Positions 38,964-51,100 of a stretch of 64,000 nucleotides of DNA are shown one piece after another. This DNA comes from Mortierella sp. BCC40632 (Eukaryota > Mortierellomycota > Mortierellomycetes > Mortierellales > Mortierellaceae): the NCBI GenBank assembly GCA_011634665.1, contig WAEK01000007.1:828001-892000 (forward strand), in the 5' to 3' direction. Below the pieces are notes generated by a model. The model worked only from the letters and a program-made list of their open reading frames with translations, made no database searches and had not been told where the DNA came from. Every line of letters begins with the position of its first letter. Position 1 is the first letter of the stretch. Both the position numbers and the translations under genes were made by a program.

Positions 38964-39815
38964 TTTCATGCTTTAGAATCCTGGATTTCAAGTTCTCGAG
39001 AAGATGATCTCCGGGGTGTATCTTGGTGAGATCACACGCAATGTCCTGTTGCACCTGATCGACCACAGAGCCCTGTTTGACGGAACAAGCAGCTTGACTC
39101 TCAACAAGCAATGGTCTTTTTTGACAAGATACATGTCCGACATCGAAAAGGATCGATCACCCATGTTGATCCCAACTGCACAGCTACTAGAGCACGTACT
39201 CGAGATCAAGTTCAACACATTGGCAGATCGACAAGTGGTCAAGTTTGTGTGTCAGCTTGTCGGTCGGCGCGCTGCACGACTAAGTGCAATGGTGACAGCA
39301 GCACTTATTCGACAAATGCTGGAAAGGGGCTGTCTTCGTGACCGAGGATATACATTGCGGACAGGCCAGGAAAATTCTAGCTACCTGAGCAGGAGTAGCC
39401 ATGGTGTTGGCAATAATCATAGCAGGACTGGCGTTCAGAGCAATAGCGCACCTGCATCCTTGTCATCCACTTCTTCCGCTTCCTCCGCGCCCTCTTCTAC
39501 TCCCCCTTCCTCAGCCGGACAACAACCGATTCATGTGGGTGTAGAAGGGACAGTGTACGAATTGTATCCAGACTTTAAGGCCAAGATGATGGAAGCCTTG
39601 GTAGAGATTCTTGGACCCAGCGCTAACGAGACTGTCGTCTTGGACACAACAAGGTAAAACAAAAAAAAAAAAAGCTGAACGAGTCAATATGGGACAAGTA
39701 AGGCTGACATGATTTTTGTGGATTTTATAGTAGGGACGGATCTGCAATCGGAGCAGCACTGGCTACCATGGAGACATCAATGACTCTGTCGAGCGAAGCA
39801 CAGTCGACGGAGTGA
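35374..39815 (+). CDS. Hexokinase-like protein, probably catalytically inactive
   Basis: Exons by phase: 35374-35648, 38018-38373, 38538-38782, 38977-39653, 39731-39815, giving 545 residues. The hexokinase fold is clear: LALDLGGTNFRVY (phosphate 1), SARLPETEILKLGFT, LLRWVKGF with the sugar-contact Lys, LEKMISGVYLGEI, VGRRAARLSA, and SRDGSAIGAALA (adenosine). Key residues are missing. The catalytic base of hexokinases lies in a NDT-type motif, which here reads VNAAVGSF (Ala at about residue 216). The GTGxN phosphate-2 loop reads TSGAAGTY. The N-C-E glucose-contact segment reads SIDWCNF. A Ser-rich insert (about 39360-39530) sits in the C-lobe. It resembles in kind the non-catalytic hexokinases HxkC/HxkD described in Aspergillus, which act in regulation; orthology is not shown. 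Intron 1 is 2369 bp, far longer than its neighbours. Confidence 0.85.
35763..35901. repeat. (CT)n microsatellite in the large intron of the hexokinase-like gene
   Basis: A CT/CTTT tract about 140 bp long starts about 110 bp after the GTAAGC donor. On the + strand it is a very long polypyrimidine tract placed near the 5' splice site rather than the acceptor. Confidence 0.9.
38911..38962. repeat. (CA)n microsatellite just upstream of exon 4 of the hexokinase-like gene
   Basis: About 25 CA units fill the intron between 38783 and 38976, ending about 14 bp before the CTTTAG acceptor, where a pyrimidine tract would normally lie. Confidence 0.9.
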
Positions 39816-39970
39816 GGGACGATCTTTAGTCAACTAGAGAAGCAGTCAGATCCAATCACATTCACGTTATTTTGCAATAACAGCAACTGTAAGCAGTACT
39901 AAAATCCACCAAACACTAGCAAAAATCACCGCACACAACAGAAAAAGAGAAGAGAGAAGAGAAGAGGCCC

Positions 39971-40041
<71 letters not shown>

Positions 40042-40582
40042 CCCAACATACAACATACAAAAGTCATTCATCGAACCTCCGTAATGAAAGCAGCCTAGGG
40101 TGGCGTGGGAGGTGCGTGTGCGCGTTTGATTGTAAATGAATGCGCGGCATGTGAGCTAAGGGGAGGACAAGAGTTCATACCAGAGTCACGGTCCCGCCCC
40201 AAAAGCACGCCACGGAACCATTGCCGAACGAATGGGAACGCTACACGAACGGTGATAGGTCAGCAGGCTCGTGTGACACCAGTAGACCAACAGTCTTGCT
40301 CACACAGCAGGACAACAGGGACTCCTCTTTTCTCTCTCGCCCACCCACTTGGAGGCACCGAAGCTTGCCTGTCTTGGGGGGTGGGAAAGAGAGAAGGGTT
40401 GTCCTGAGAAAAAAAAAAAAAAAAGTGCTCTCGTTCCTGCTCTTGCATTTTTCTCTTCTTTCTTTTCTTCTTCTTCTGTTTTGGCACACAACCCATCTCA
40501 ACAGGACTGTCCCCCCCCCTCCTACCCCCCATCAGGACCACTCATCGCAATCAAAAGGAAGGAAAGAAAGAAACCAACAGAA
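39816..40582. other. Intergenic region with a 66-nt poly-A run
   Basis: An uninterrupted A run covers 39972-40037, the longest homopolymer in the window. The rest is the 3' UTR of the hexokinase-like gene and the promoter/leader of the PDI-like gene, with a second A run at 40410-40424 and C-rich patches near 40512. Confidence 0.55.
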
Positions 40583-42834
40583 ATGTTCATCCGCAGCAGC
40601 ATTCTCTCGGCTGCCATCGCCATCACTTTGTGCTCATCTGCCATCGGAGGCGTTCAAGCATCAGAAGCATCCAAAAAACTCGACGCCACTTCCTTTGACA
40701 ACTATGTTGCTGAAGGCGCCACGTAATGACACGAACAAGCTACTTTTTTTTTTTTTTTTTTTTGGAAGATGGATGGATGGATGGATGGATGGAAGGAAGG
40801 ATGGAAAAAGCAACTTGCCCCCTTTATTCTCGTCTCATGTCGGTTTTAGGACAAGCTTACCGAGTCTTTTTCAACTTCTACTGTTTTACTCTCGACTTTT
40901 TAAGTTTTGTCAAGTTTTACTCACCTGAGTGTGTCCCACAGTCAGAAGCTTGGTAAAAGGCACCTTTCTCTTTCATATGACATCCTCCCCCCCCTTTTAT
41001 CGTCAGCTAATCCTAACGGTGCATCTCTCTCTCTCTCTTTTTTTTTTATTCTTTTGAATTGATTTATAGCACCAACCCATGGGAGCAGGTAGTAAGTGGA
41101 CATCAGGGTTGGGAGGAGACAAGAGGATTCAAGTTCGGTGAAGTCGACTGCTTGGCTCAAGGCGATATCTGTGAAGACAATGATGTCACATCATATCCAA
41201 CCATGAAAGTGTAAGTTAGATCAATCACGTCCCTTTTGCCACCAAACGGAATTGTATTAGAAAGACAAGATGTAGGGGGTTCGCTGGTGATGATGACAGT
41301 GATGATGAAAAGGGAATGCTCATCATCAATGACACCCGTCCTATTCCTCCATATCCTTTAGGTTCTACAAGGGTAAACCCGTTTCGAGGTACACCAAGAA
41401 GAGGACAGTCGAAGATCTGGGAGAGTTTATTGCAGCCATGTCGGCCGAATACATTAACGTGGCAGAGAATGTCAACCCCAGCGATGTGGGTGAGGTCAAG
41501 ATCAATGCATTGGGAAAGGTGGTTGCACTCGATCACGAAAGCTACGACCGCCGGACAAAGCATGGACCTTGGTTCGTTGAGTACTATGCACCTTGGTGTG
41601 GCCACTGCAAGGCTTTGGCCCCCATCTGGGATCAACTCGCTGAAGAATTGAAGGGCCAGGTCAATGTAGGCAAGGTCGACTGTACAGTGAACGAGCAAAT
41701 TTGTCGAAGGAACCCTGTCCGTGGATTCCCAACGTTGTTGCTCCACCAACATGGCCGCGCGATCGAATATCTTAAAAAGCGAACGCCTGAGGGACTAGTC
41801 GAATTTGCATTGGGCGCAGTCAAGTAGGTCCCTTGAGAGAAACAAGAACGTGCGGGATTTTTTTTTTTTTTTTTTTTTGTTCTTTAGGGCCAATGTATGC
41901 TAACTATTTGCTGAAATGGCATCCGTCCTTTAGCCCATCCGTTGAGCAAATCGAGCTGGCACAGATCTCAAAGATCAAGAGCGCCAATGATGTTTCATTT
42001 ATCTATATCTATGATGACAATACGGACTCTGAGATTACGGCCAATATGGAAAAGCAATCCCAAGTCTTTTATGAGAAGATCAATCTCTATGGATCAAAGG
42101 ACTCAGCACTGGCCAAGGAACTCTCTGTCCCTCAGCCATCTTTGATCGTTTTGAAGGACAACCGTCAGATCAGATATGAAGGATCATTGACAGATGATCA
42201 AGCCGTCGAAGCGTGGATTGAAAAGGCCCGGAATCCTTTGGTGCTTACACTCGATGGTTTCAATATTGGTACAGTTTTGGGACGAGAAGGCTGGTCAGTT
42301 ATTGGACTTGTGGAACCCGCCAAGACTGAGGATGTGGAAAAGATTCGCCAGGAGTTGATCGAAACAGCATTCGAGTACCAGAAGAACATTGACCAACATA
42401 AGGCTCTTGATAATCAGCATTTGAGATTCGCCATTCTGAATGCCACTCAGTGGGAGAGCTATGTCCGTGGAGCCCTCAAACTCAGTCTGACCGAGCTTCC
42501 AGCAGTTTTGGTCATTAACAGCCGCAACGAGCTCTTCTATCCTTTCGGTCTGGATGGTCGTCGCCCAGCCGTTGAGAAGGAAGCTCTGTTGAAGTATATC
42601 GGAGAGATCGAGGAGGGTGTATTGCAACCTAGATCAATGCTTTCGACTATTCAGAAGGGTTTCCGGGAGGTGCAGGGCCGGTTCCGCTTTGTCGTTCAGT
42701 ACGCAGGTCAGCATCCAATGGTTGCCATGGCTGTGGGATCGGCATTCTTGCTGGCCCTTATGCGATTCCTTGGAGGCAAGGCACCTGAAGAAGGAGAGAA
42801 GGAGGAGGGAGCAGAGCATCCCAAGACCGAGTAA
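40583..42834 (+). CDS. Membrane-anchored protein disulfide isomerase-like protein (TMX3/Eps1 type)
   Basis: Exons by phase: 40583-40722, 40905-40952 (only 48 nt), 41070-41210, 41362-41823, 41934-42834, giving 563 residues. Residues 1-26 are a signal peptide (IRSSILSAAIAITLCSSAI...). Two thioredoxin domains follow. The first (FVKFYSPECVPQSEA) has CVPQ where an active PDI has CGHC, so it keeps only one cysteine. The second (WFVEYYAPWCGHCKALAPIW) has the full CGHC site and GFPTLLL with the cis-proline. A long redox-inactive region follows, then a membrane segment near the C-terminus (HPMVAMAVGSAFLLALMRFL) and a short acidic cytosolic tail. This layout fits an ER membrane oxidoreductase or quality-control chaperone. 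The 41934 acceptor was chosen over the one at 41887, which leads to a stop. Confidence 0.9.
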
Positions 42835-43330
42835 AGAGAACCTATAGTATTATCTAATCCGAGAAAAAAAGTTTGAATCAACCATTTCCCCTTGAAAACG
42901 AGAAAGAATGCTGCGTGTGCGGAAGCAGTGTTGTCAAAGTTTGGGATAGGATATGAAGTGGGAGATCATTTACGCGCTCCTTGTTCCTATAGTGAAGCAG
43001 TTCACATTCACCTTGCGATCGAGCCATAGCACACTCCCTTCAGGCGCTCTGCCCATTCATTCAAACTGGCGGCATCAGAAGAGACCATGCAATTTGTGAT
43101 CTCGACTTGGTCTAGTTGGTCTTCATAGCAGCTTGTATTCTACTTCAGACTGGCGTGTCGCTAGTTGAAGCTTGAGCCTTGATGGCCTGAATACTTAAGG
43201 GCGTCCTTTTAAGAAGACACCTTCTTCTTCATCCATTGCCCCACACCTGTCTTTGCGTCCCATTTCATCCCCTTTTTTTTTTTATTCCAACGGAGGCAAT
43301 GACCTGGCTGGAGCGAAGAGCACACGATAG
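42835..43330. other. Intergenic region between PDI-like and SMG8
   Basis: About 500 bp with no credible gene; it holds the 3' UTR of the PDI-like gene and the SMG8 promoter. A T run is at 43273-43282. Confidence 0.5.
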
Positions 43331-46300
43331 ATGCAATCTCCATCACATAATGAATCGGGCCACAGCGGAGCAGCAACTGGATCACCGCCTTCGTCAGTCT
43401 CTGTACAGTCAACGCCGTTGAGTACCAATATCTCAAGGGCTGGCTCTACTTCAACCACTGGTTCTGTAACGAATGCGAAGAATGGGACGAATGTGAATGC
43501 TAGACCATTCCAATCGACGACTGTACTGAATGGCGCCGGTGCTGGTGTTCAAGAGGGTCAGCAGCAGCCGGTAGTACCGTCGGTCACACGGCTCCATAAC
43601 CGTAAATCTTCCTTTGCTTCTAGCTCGGGAGGAAATATGGTTGGAAGTGGTCGCATGGGTGACGGGATCGTAAATCAGACTATGAAAGAGGACTTGGAGA
43701 GTATGTCTGTCCAAAAAAAAAAAAAAAAAAAACCTTACTCTCTTAGTGTGAACGTGATGTCACCCTTGTGAATGGAAGAGGAAACTTATTCGTCCATCAT
43801 CCATCGCGGCTTTTTTGTTCATGCTCAGACTGGATAGCTGCTCTAGGATTATCGCCCGAGAAGCCGTTAAAGGTGGTCGGGTGTTTTGGTCAGACAAGAG
43901 ATATCGTCATGATTCAACGCGTGGCATCGGCAGACCGTGGTCATGCTCGTTCCTACCGACCTCAGCGACAAGATCTTCACCATCACCAATCCTCCAAGGA
44001 GGCTGAAGAAGAGCGAGGGAAAAGGTTGGGAGACTCGGAAGAACTAGGAGCATCAGCAGTGCCCAACGGATATGAAGATGGTAGAGGACTTGAAAACGCA
44101 AGCTACGATGATGGGGAGTGGTATGATGACGATGACCGTCTTCCCGTCTTTTTCAAGGGTTGTCGAGAAGACGATTCTTTTTTTTCAGCCGAGATGCCTC
44201 CTAACGATGGACCTGATACTGATAAAATGACAGCAGACACGCCAGATACAACAGGAAGCGTTGTGGAGGCTGCTTGCTCGTGGACGATGGGGTTTGGGCA
44301 GAACAAGGTACTATCCATGTAGTTGTTGTCATGCTGAATGTTGTCCTAAGAATGTGAGTGTTTTAAGGCAGATCGCTGACTTTTTTATCCACCCTACGTT
44401 GGCTCAAAAGGCAGGAGATATTCGAGCTTTTGTGGATCGGAGCAGGAATATGTTACTGCTTCAGCACTCATATCTCTATGACTCTCAGTCGATGCTTTCT
44501 GCCTGCCTGCAATCGGTGGAAAAAACAAAAGGCGATGTGAGTAATTGCATTTGAGATACGTGAGTACGCACACACACACACACGTGGAAAAGAGTTGGAT
44601 GGACCAACCGCCAATGTTTGCCTTCTCACTTGTTTGTATAACCTAGAGAGCATCGTTACTAAAGTGGATGCATGATCAAGAGTACGAGAGTCATCGGGCA
44701 CTCTTATTTCTTTTTCTTGTGTCCCAGGTCATGGTGGTAAGACAAATATAATTGAGAGAAGTGGGACGAGTCAAAGAACTTCAGGTTGTACTATTCAATA
44801 GATCGAAGCAGCAAGGAATGTTAAAATACACCAATTTTCCTTGACTTGTTGGGACTCTGTTTCTAGTACACTTCCCCTGATATGAATGTCGACCCTCGGA
44901 TGATATCAGTCCTTTCGGCTCTACTGACGATCAAGAAGCAGATTATGCAGGAGATGGACCGGTTCATGAGCATTTGCTGGGATCGAATCGGGGTCCTTTC
45001 CCCGGATCAGCAACGCCAGAATGCGGACAAAAATAGTGGCCCAAATTCTGGTACAGGGAGTGGAAACTCGGGGCGTGCAACCAACTCGATGGCTAATATT
45101 TTTACCCCTGGAAAGTGTGTCCCTGTCCTGGTCTTTGTTATCGAACGAGTGCAGGTGTCAGTGCCCTGGTATGACCCTTATGCCACTGAACAACAGGTCC
45201 AAGAGGTAAAGCATCAGGGGTAAAGTAATCTTGATCGCGTATTGGCAGAATATTGAATAATCATTTAACACACAGTACATTTTGTGGCGAGTATCTAGCA
45301 TCTGAGGCAACAAGTACTCAAAAAGTCAGTAGACGCCATCCAAACAAGACTAAGATATATCCTACGAGCATGCCGGCTAATCCAAACTAGCGACCAACCG
45401 GTCGGAGTGTTTGATGCGTAAGGGTTTCCTCCCACTTTTCCCAGTATGTATTCGGAGATGGTTTTCTAATGGCCTAACCGAGTTCTTTCTCTCTTTGCAC
45501 TTGTGGCATACTTTTAACGGAATTTGTTCAAAGTCGACAACTGTTTGTATTACCAAGTCCGTCCTCAACGCCGTTCGTTCATGCAATCCCTTACTTTACT
45601 GGGCGGCTCGAATTACCAGAAAGACCACTTGACGGTCTTGAGGAAGACCAGGATCGGATTGTTTCGATGGGGTTGGATCCAGCAGCAACGGTGATGAACC
45701 GTCAGAGGACAAAAGGTTCTGGTTCCTCCTCGAGACGACAATATGGGGGTGGTGGGAAGAACACTTCACGTGAGCAGCGTGACAAGAGTCGATCTAATTC
45801 CGATCAACAACTACAGCTTCAGTCTAATACTCAAAGACAGAGTCTAAGTGGCTATTCCGCCTTTGGAATGCCTACTCTGCGGGATTTGTACGATACGGTG
45901 GTGCAAGCAAAGGACAAGCCTCTTGGCAAAGCGAGTGCCACAACGGGAACAACGACGACGACAGCTGCAACCGGTCCAAAGTCGAGATCAAACAATAGCG
46001 GCACAGCATCAACAGGGACAGGGGTAGCAACAGGAGAAGATGCTGTGTCGTTGACCACCCGGCCGGTCTCCGTTGGTTCCTTGTACGCCGACTACTCTGG
46101 GCCACTGCTGAGACATTTTGTTGACGGGTGGGTCCAGAACACGACGGGTACTGGTGGATATGGCAGTGTAATTGGCAAACGGAATGCTGGTACTGTGGAG
46201 GTAAGTAAAAGAATAAGGGTTGTTTCTAATAGGCGACCAAAACACTGCAACCCGCATAGGACAGGAAATACATATGTTTCCACAAAATAATCACAAAGAA

Positions 46301-47216
46301 AAAAAAAGTCTTGGCATTTTTTGTGAGAAAGGAAGCATATACTGTCACAGCAAGGGAGCGCAATGTTGACCCACAAACTGTATTGGCTACAACTTAGATA
46401 CCTTCACTTCAACAATGGGCGGCCGGATCATTGGGAGTGTGCGAAGCTCTTGGTGTAACGAATTTGAAGTCGCCATTGGTCAGGAACAGCGGTGGTCTCG
46501 ACAGCAGCGACACCAGCAACAGATACGCCAATGGGACCCGCGCAAGTGATCAGGAGGACACAGGGGTTGGATTGACAACAAGTAAAACTTGCCAAGGGTC
46601 ACAGCAAGGAACAACACAACAACAACCTGCAGCGGCATACGAAGACGTTCCCGCTGGACACAAAAATGCGGCAAAGGCTTCAAAGAGGACGGGAGGCAGC
46701 AAAAAATATTCACTACGATGTGCAAACTCGGTTCAGCGACGGATTCAGGAGTTTGTACAGTCAGACGAGGTCATGGAAGAGCTGTAGGATTTTTTTTAGT
46801 GGCTGTTGACATGAACTGGTGCTAGATTCTACTAAGTTGACATTGCCTGAGATGTAAATCGCCCTTTCTTTTGGATTAGATATGGCACTCAGGACCAAGA
46901 CCCCACACAAGCAGCCTCACGCGCTCACTCGGATCGTTATCGTCAGCTCAAGGTAAACTGATATACAAATGTTACCGCACAAGAGAGCAGCATGAGGGAG
47001 CGAAAAAGGGAGAGGAGAAGAGACCGGAAAGAGATTTACCCAATTTAACAGGCGCCAAGACGAAGCGTGACACCGACACGTTTGCGCAAGAGAAGGATGC
47101 CCTACCCTGATACTTACACTCTACTCTCTCTCTCTCTCTTATGGTTGCGTTGTGTTTGTGGTGGACAGGCCGACCAGGCACAAAAGCTCTTTCAGTCCTT
47201 GGCACATCGAAGGTGA
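43331..47216 (+). CDS. SMG8: Nonsense-mediated mRNA decay factor SMG8
   Basis: SMG8, with SMG9, binds and restrains the SMG1 kinase in nonsense-mediated decay. Ten exons close in phase: 43331-43700, 43829-44307, 44372-44536, 44647-44736, 44867-45205, 45299-45417, 45534-46200, 46398-46783, 46880-46952, 47169-47216, giving 911 residues. Family features: a G-domain-like start (LKVVGCFGQTRD), YLYDSQSMLSACLQSVE, the helix HRALLFLFLVSQVMV, PVLVFVIERVQVSVPWYD, RYILRACRLIQTSDQP, and FDARQLFVLPSPSSTPFVHA, which is the clearest SMG8 signature. The C-terminus is odd: after AQKLFQSLAHR a stop at 47214-47216 interrupts, while SMG8-like sequence (EGDAARAVLSKLRGKANMWS) continues in another frame to about 47325. 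The cysteine-rich C-terminal part of SMG8 is not found intact. The presence of SMG8 implies SMG1-type decay in this fungus. Confidence 0.87.
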
Positions 47217-48158
47217 CGCGGCTCGCGCTGTTCTCTCAAAACTGCGGGGGAAAGCGAATATGTGGAGCCATGATCAGAGTTCCCCCAGCACTCTTCTTGG
47301 CCATAGATGCAAATGAGACGGCAGTGAAGAGTTTGTCCAGCCATGAATCATAACTAGAGCGTCTAGCTCGCTTTTCCATGAGTATCGCCAGACCTTCTCA
47401 TAAAAGGATAGGGCGACCGGGTTCCCCAAGCGTGAATAAAGTCCCGCGCAGTGGCACAGCCGCATAAGGAAGAAGACCTTCGGGTTTGCTTAAACTAGAC
47501 CCTTCAGACGAGTGTGAGGCAGGGGGGAGGGGGTGCAGCGGAGTAGTCGCAAGAACATGCCAAGCGCCTGCGGAGGGTTTCGAATGTTCGAGACCAGGGC
47601 TGGCTGAGAACTAGTCGAGAGCCAGAAGACATGGCGATGAACTTCAGGTTAGGTGCCGTGCCATCGGCAGGGAAAGCGGTGCTTACGTGCGCTGGGTTTG
47701 ATAGCAACGATCCAGAGGTCAAGATAATATACACACAGTGCATGCAGGCAGCAATTTTCCCATTTTGGCAGAGCTTGGCGTGACTGGTAGGTGGGCAGGA
47801 TGCCAAGCCCAAGTGGATGATATAAAGCTTTTCGACTGCTGTCCCACCCCGCCTCACTTCTTTTCTAGCTTCACTTGCCCACTTCCATACTCACCCGCCT
47901 TTTTTTTTTTTTTTCCATCCATCCACATCCACACCTGCATTAGTTTCGCAGCCTCTCTTCCTTCTCCTCGTCCTCCTCTCCCCACTCCCACTCTTCATCG
48001 TCCTACTCTCTCACCTGTCCATCGCATTTGTGTCATCCATTCCCACTACCCCTATTGAATCTCATCCGTATTCCCACGCCCACTCTCCCAAGTACGGAGC
48101 GCCTCTATCTCAACACTTTCATTCCTTTATCGACTCTAGTAAGAGCGAACAACGCGCC
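47217..48158. other. SMG8 3' remnant and promoter of the PB1-UBA gene
   Basis: The first ~110 bp hold the out-of-frame continuation of SMG8. Further right, a patch near 47370-47400 reads SSLFHEYRQTFS in one frame and may be more of the lost SMG8 C-terminus. From about 47860 the sequence is a CT-rich leader with a T run at 47902-47915. Confidence 0.4.
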
Positions 48159-51100
48159 ATGTCCGGCACCACCAACGTCAGTCCATGCAAAGTCAGCTGT
48201 AATGGTACCTTGCACCGGTTCCTCCTCAACAGACCTGCTCGCTGGGCCAGCTTTGAAGAAAAGGTAGTTATCCTCCCCCCTCCCCTCTCCCTTCACCTCC
48301 ACCATAACCTTCTATTCTCACAGCCTCTCAATTTACCTGCACATGTCATGTCTCCTCTCTCTTTCTCTCTCCACTCTACTCTGGTCTAAGGGTCGTGGCA
48401 CACGCGGGAGCGCCACGAAGTAGAGGATGGTCGGAAGGGCGGTTGAGCAGCGCCTCTAGCCTGTTAAGGTTTTTATGGATTTCTTGGCAAAGCCCGTGCT
48501 AGGAAACAGTCCACTTGAGCCTGTCACCACCTCCGAAGAACGCCACCATCCAACAGGAGTTACTCTCTAGCCTTGTTGGCATCCCCCAGAACGACCCAAA
48601 CAGACCGTCACTCTTTCTATCCATCCTAAGCTTAATCCATCCATCCCATCCATCGACCAATCACTCTATTCTATGCCCTTCCCCCCCTTCCCTCCCCTTA
48701 CTTCCACTTGGCGGCTGCTTATTTCCCTCTGCAATGTCCCCGCATCAACATTCAGCATACTAACCATGTCTACTATCATTTATTATTTTTCTTCTTTCTC
48801 GTACCCTGCATAGATCCGCAATGTCTGCAACCTGTCACCAACTGCAGGCTTTGATGTCCGTTACACGGACGAGGAAGGAGATGTGATCTCACTCAGCACT
48901 GACGGTGAGCTAGAGGATGTCATGGCTATGCACGCTCTGTTCACACAGATCGCTCCCGTCCGGTTCGAGGTCTTCCCCCGACCTGGCTTCGAGACACAAC
49001 CACATCTCTATGAATCTTCATCGCCTGTGCTCGCATCGAGTCCTTTTCGCTCACCCAGGGCTGAACCCACCCGTTCGGCCACTGTAACCAGCGATGATGA
49101 AGAGTTGCTCCTGCCAGCACAACAGCATAATCCCCAAGAGACTGCCTTTGACTCTGATGATGATACTAGTGATGATGTCTCTTTGATTGACATGTCGGAA
49201 GGCACGGACCCCGCCATTGCTGCAGCTGAAGCTGCAGTGAAGGCAGAGGCAGAAACAAAATCGGTTGTCACAGATACCTCTCTCCAGCAGGAGCAGGAGA
49301 TAATGCTGCGACAGGAACAAGAAATGGCCGAGGCATTCAAGATTAACGCACCTGTCTTTTCAAGCTCTGTTGCTGGCAATGACCCTTTCACTAATGCAAC
49401 GACAACTGAAATCAATGACACCATGGACACAGATGACCAAGTTGATGAGATGCCCAAGTCCAAGGATACAGACACCACTCGGTCTAGCAGTCCCTCAGGA
49501 GCAGCTTCTCCACGCCCATTCAACATCGGCAGTCCAGTGCTTCCTTTGATTGAACTTGAAGCATTGACGATGGAGAGCGCACCTCCAGTAATGTCTTCTA
49601 TTGTGGCCTCTGCCATCGAACAGCATGCACAAGAGGCAATTTCTAGAGACAGCAGTGTTTCTGGTGATGAAAAGGAGTCCGACCCTGTGCAGCCTGAGAT
49701 GACAGACGCGACAAATGAAGAAGATCCCTCTACCACCTCGGCCGACCGTGCTTTGATTGAACAGTTCCAACTTTTGGTCCAGGAATTCCAGCATGTTATC
49801 CAGAACAACCCACAGCTGGTATCTATTGCAGGCGGCATCTTGAATCAGGTAAATACCATCTTTGTTTTGAAAGTTGTTTTGAAAGTTAAATGCTCTAAAG
49901 TTGTTTAGCATATGAGACTAACGCTCCCACATTATCTACTACATAATCTAGATCGCATCCAATGTCCGCGTGAACTTTGATGCGTTCGCTTCCTTTATGC
50001 GCGAGACTGCAAATCAAGCCGCCACCAACGCTCAAGAAGCTACTGCCAATGCAGCATCAAGTGCCCAAGAAGCTGTTAACCAGGCTAAGGAAGCAGCAAC
50101 CGAAGCAACCCGGAACTGCCCTTTTGCAGGCAACAATGGCGCAAATCCGTTCGGGTCTAACCCATTTATGTCTAATGCAGAAGATCCTTTCTCAGGTTCA
50201 CATCCTGATCCATTCTTCCGCCATCGTCCTCCTCATGAAACTTTTGGAGGTCATGGTCGTGGGTTCTTTGGTGCAGGCTGTCGCGGTGGCCGTGGCGGTG
50301 GCCGAGGAGGACATTTTGGTCGTCCAGGTCCTGCAGGATGGAGGTTTAGCATGCCATCTATGCCCCCCATGCCTCCTATGCCTCCCATGCCTCCCATGCC
50401 TGGAATGGCCTCTATGCCTGGAATGCCCCCAATGCCCCCAATGCCCCCTATGCCTGGAATGCCCTCCATGCCCGGTATGTCTCATTGCGGGCCTTTCCCA
50501 TTTGCTGAGAGGACGCCTTCAACATCTGCTCCAGGTTGTGCAGCCCCAAGCAGCAGTACGTCGCCATTTGTTCCTGGTTTCCCGTTCAACATTGGAACTC
50601 CAGGATGCAGGAGCAAGGATTTCAAGTTCAGAGGAGGTCGTCCTAACCTTGGTGACACTGAAGTCTCCAAGAATGCACCTGGATCCTCGTCCTCATCCTC
50701 TTCGGAGAAGAAGCCTGTGGACGAGTCAGCGGCTTCGCAAGCAGATAGCACAGCGTCAGCGATGCCTGGCTCCTTCCCTCAGGAGCGACCTATGATTGAG
50801 GTGAGTGGTGGTTGGACCTGGAATCTTCTTCCAGATGGTGGCTCAAATGCTGGAGAGACATCAACACGCCCCAAGTACGGATGGGTTTGGACCAGTGGTA
50901 CAAGTGGTGCCGAAAATCCCGAGCCAACGCCGGCCTACACAGCGACCGAAGACGCTGAGATGCCAGATGCGGCTCAAGACCAGGCTTCGCGGCCAGGACC
51001 TTTTGGCGACTCTGCAAGATTCGGTTTTGGACCATTTCAAGGTGGCCGCGGAGGATTCCACCACCCACATGGCCATCCTCATCGAGGACCCCACGCAAGT

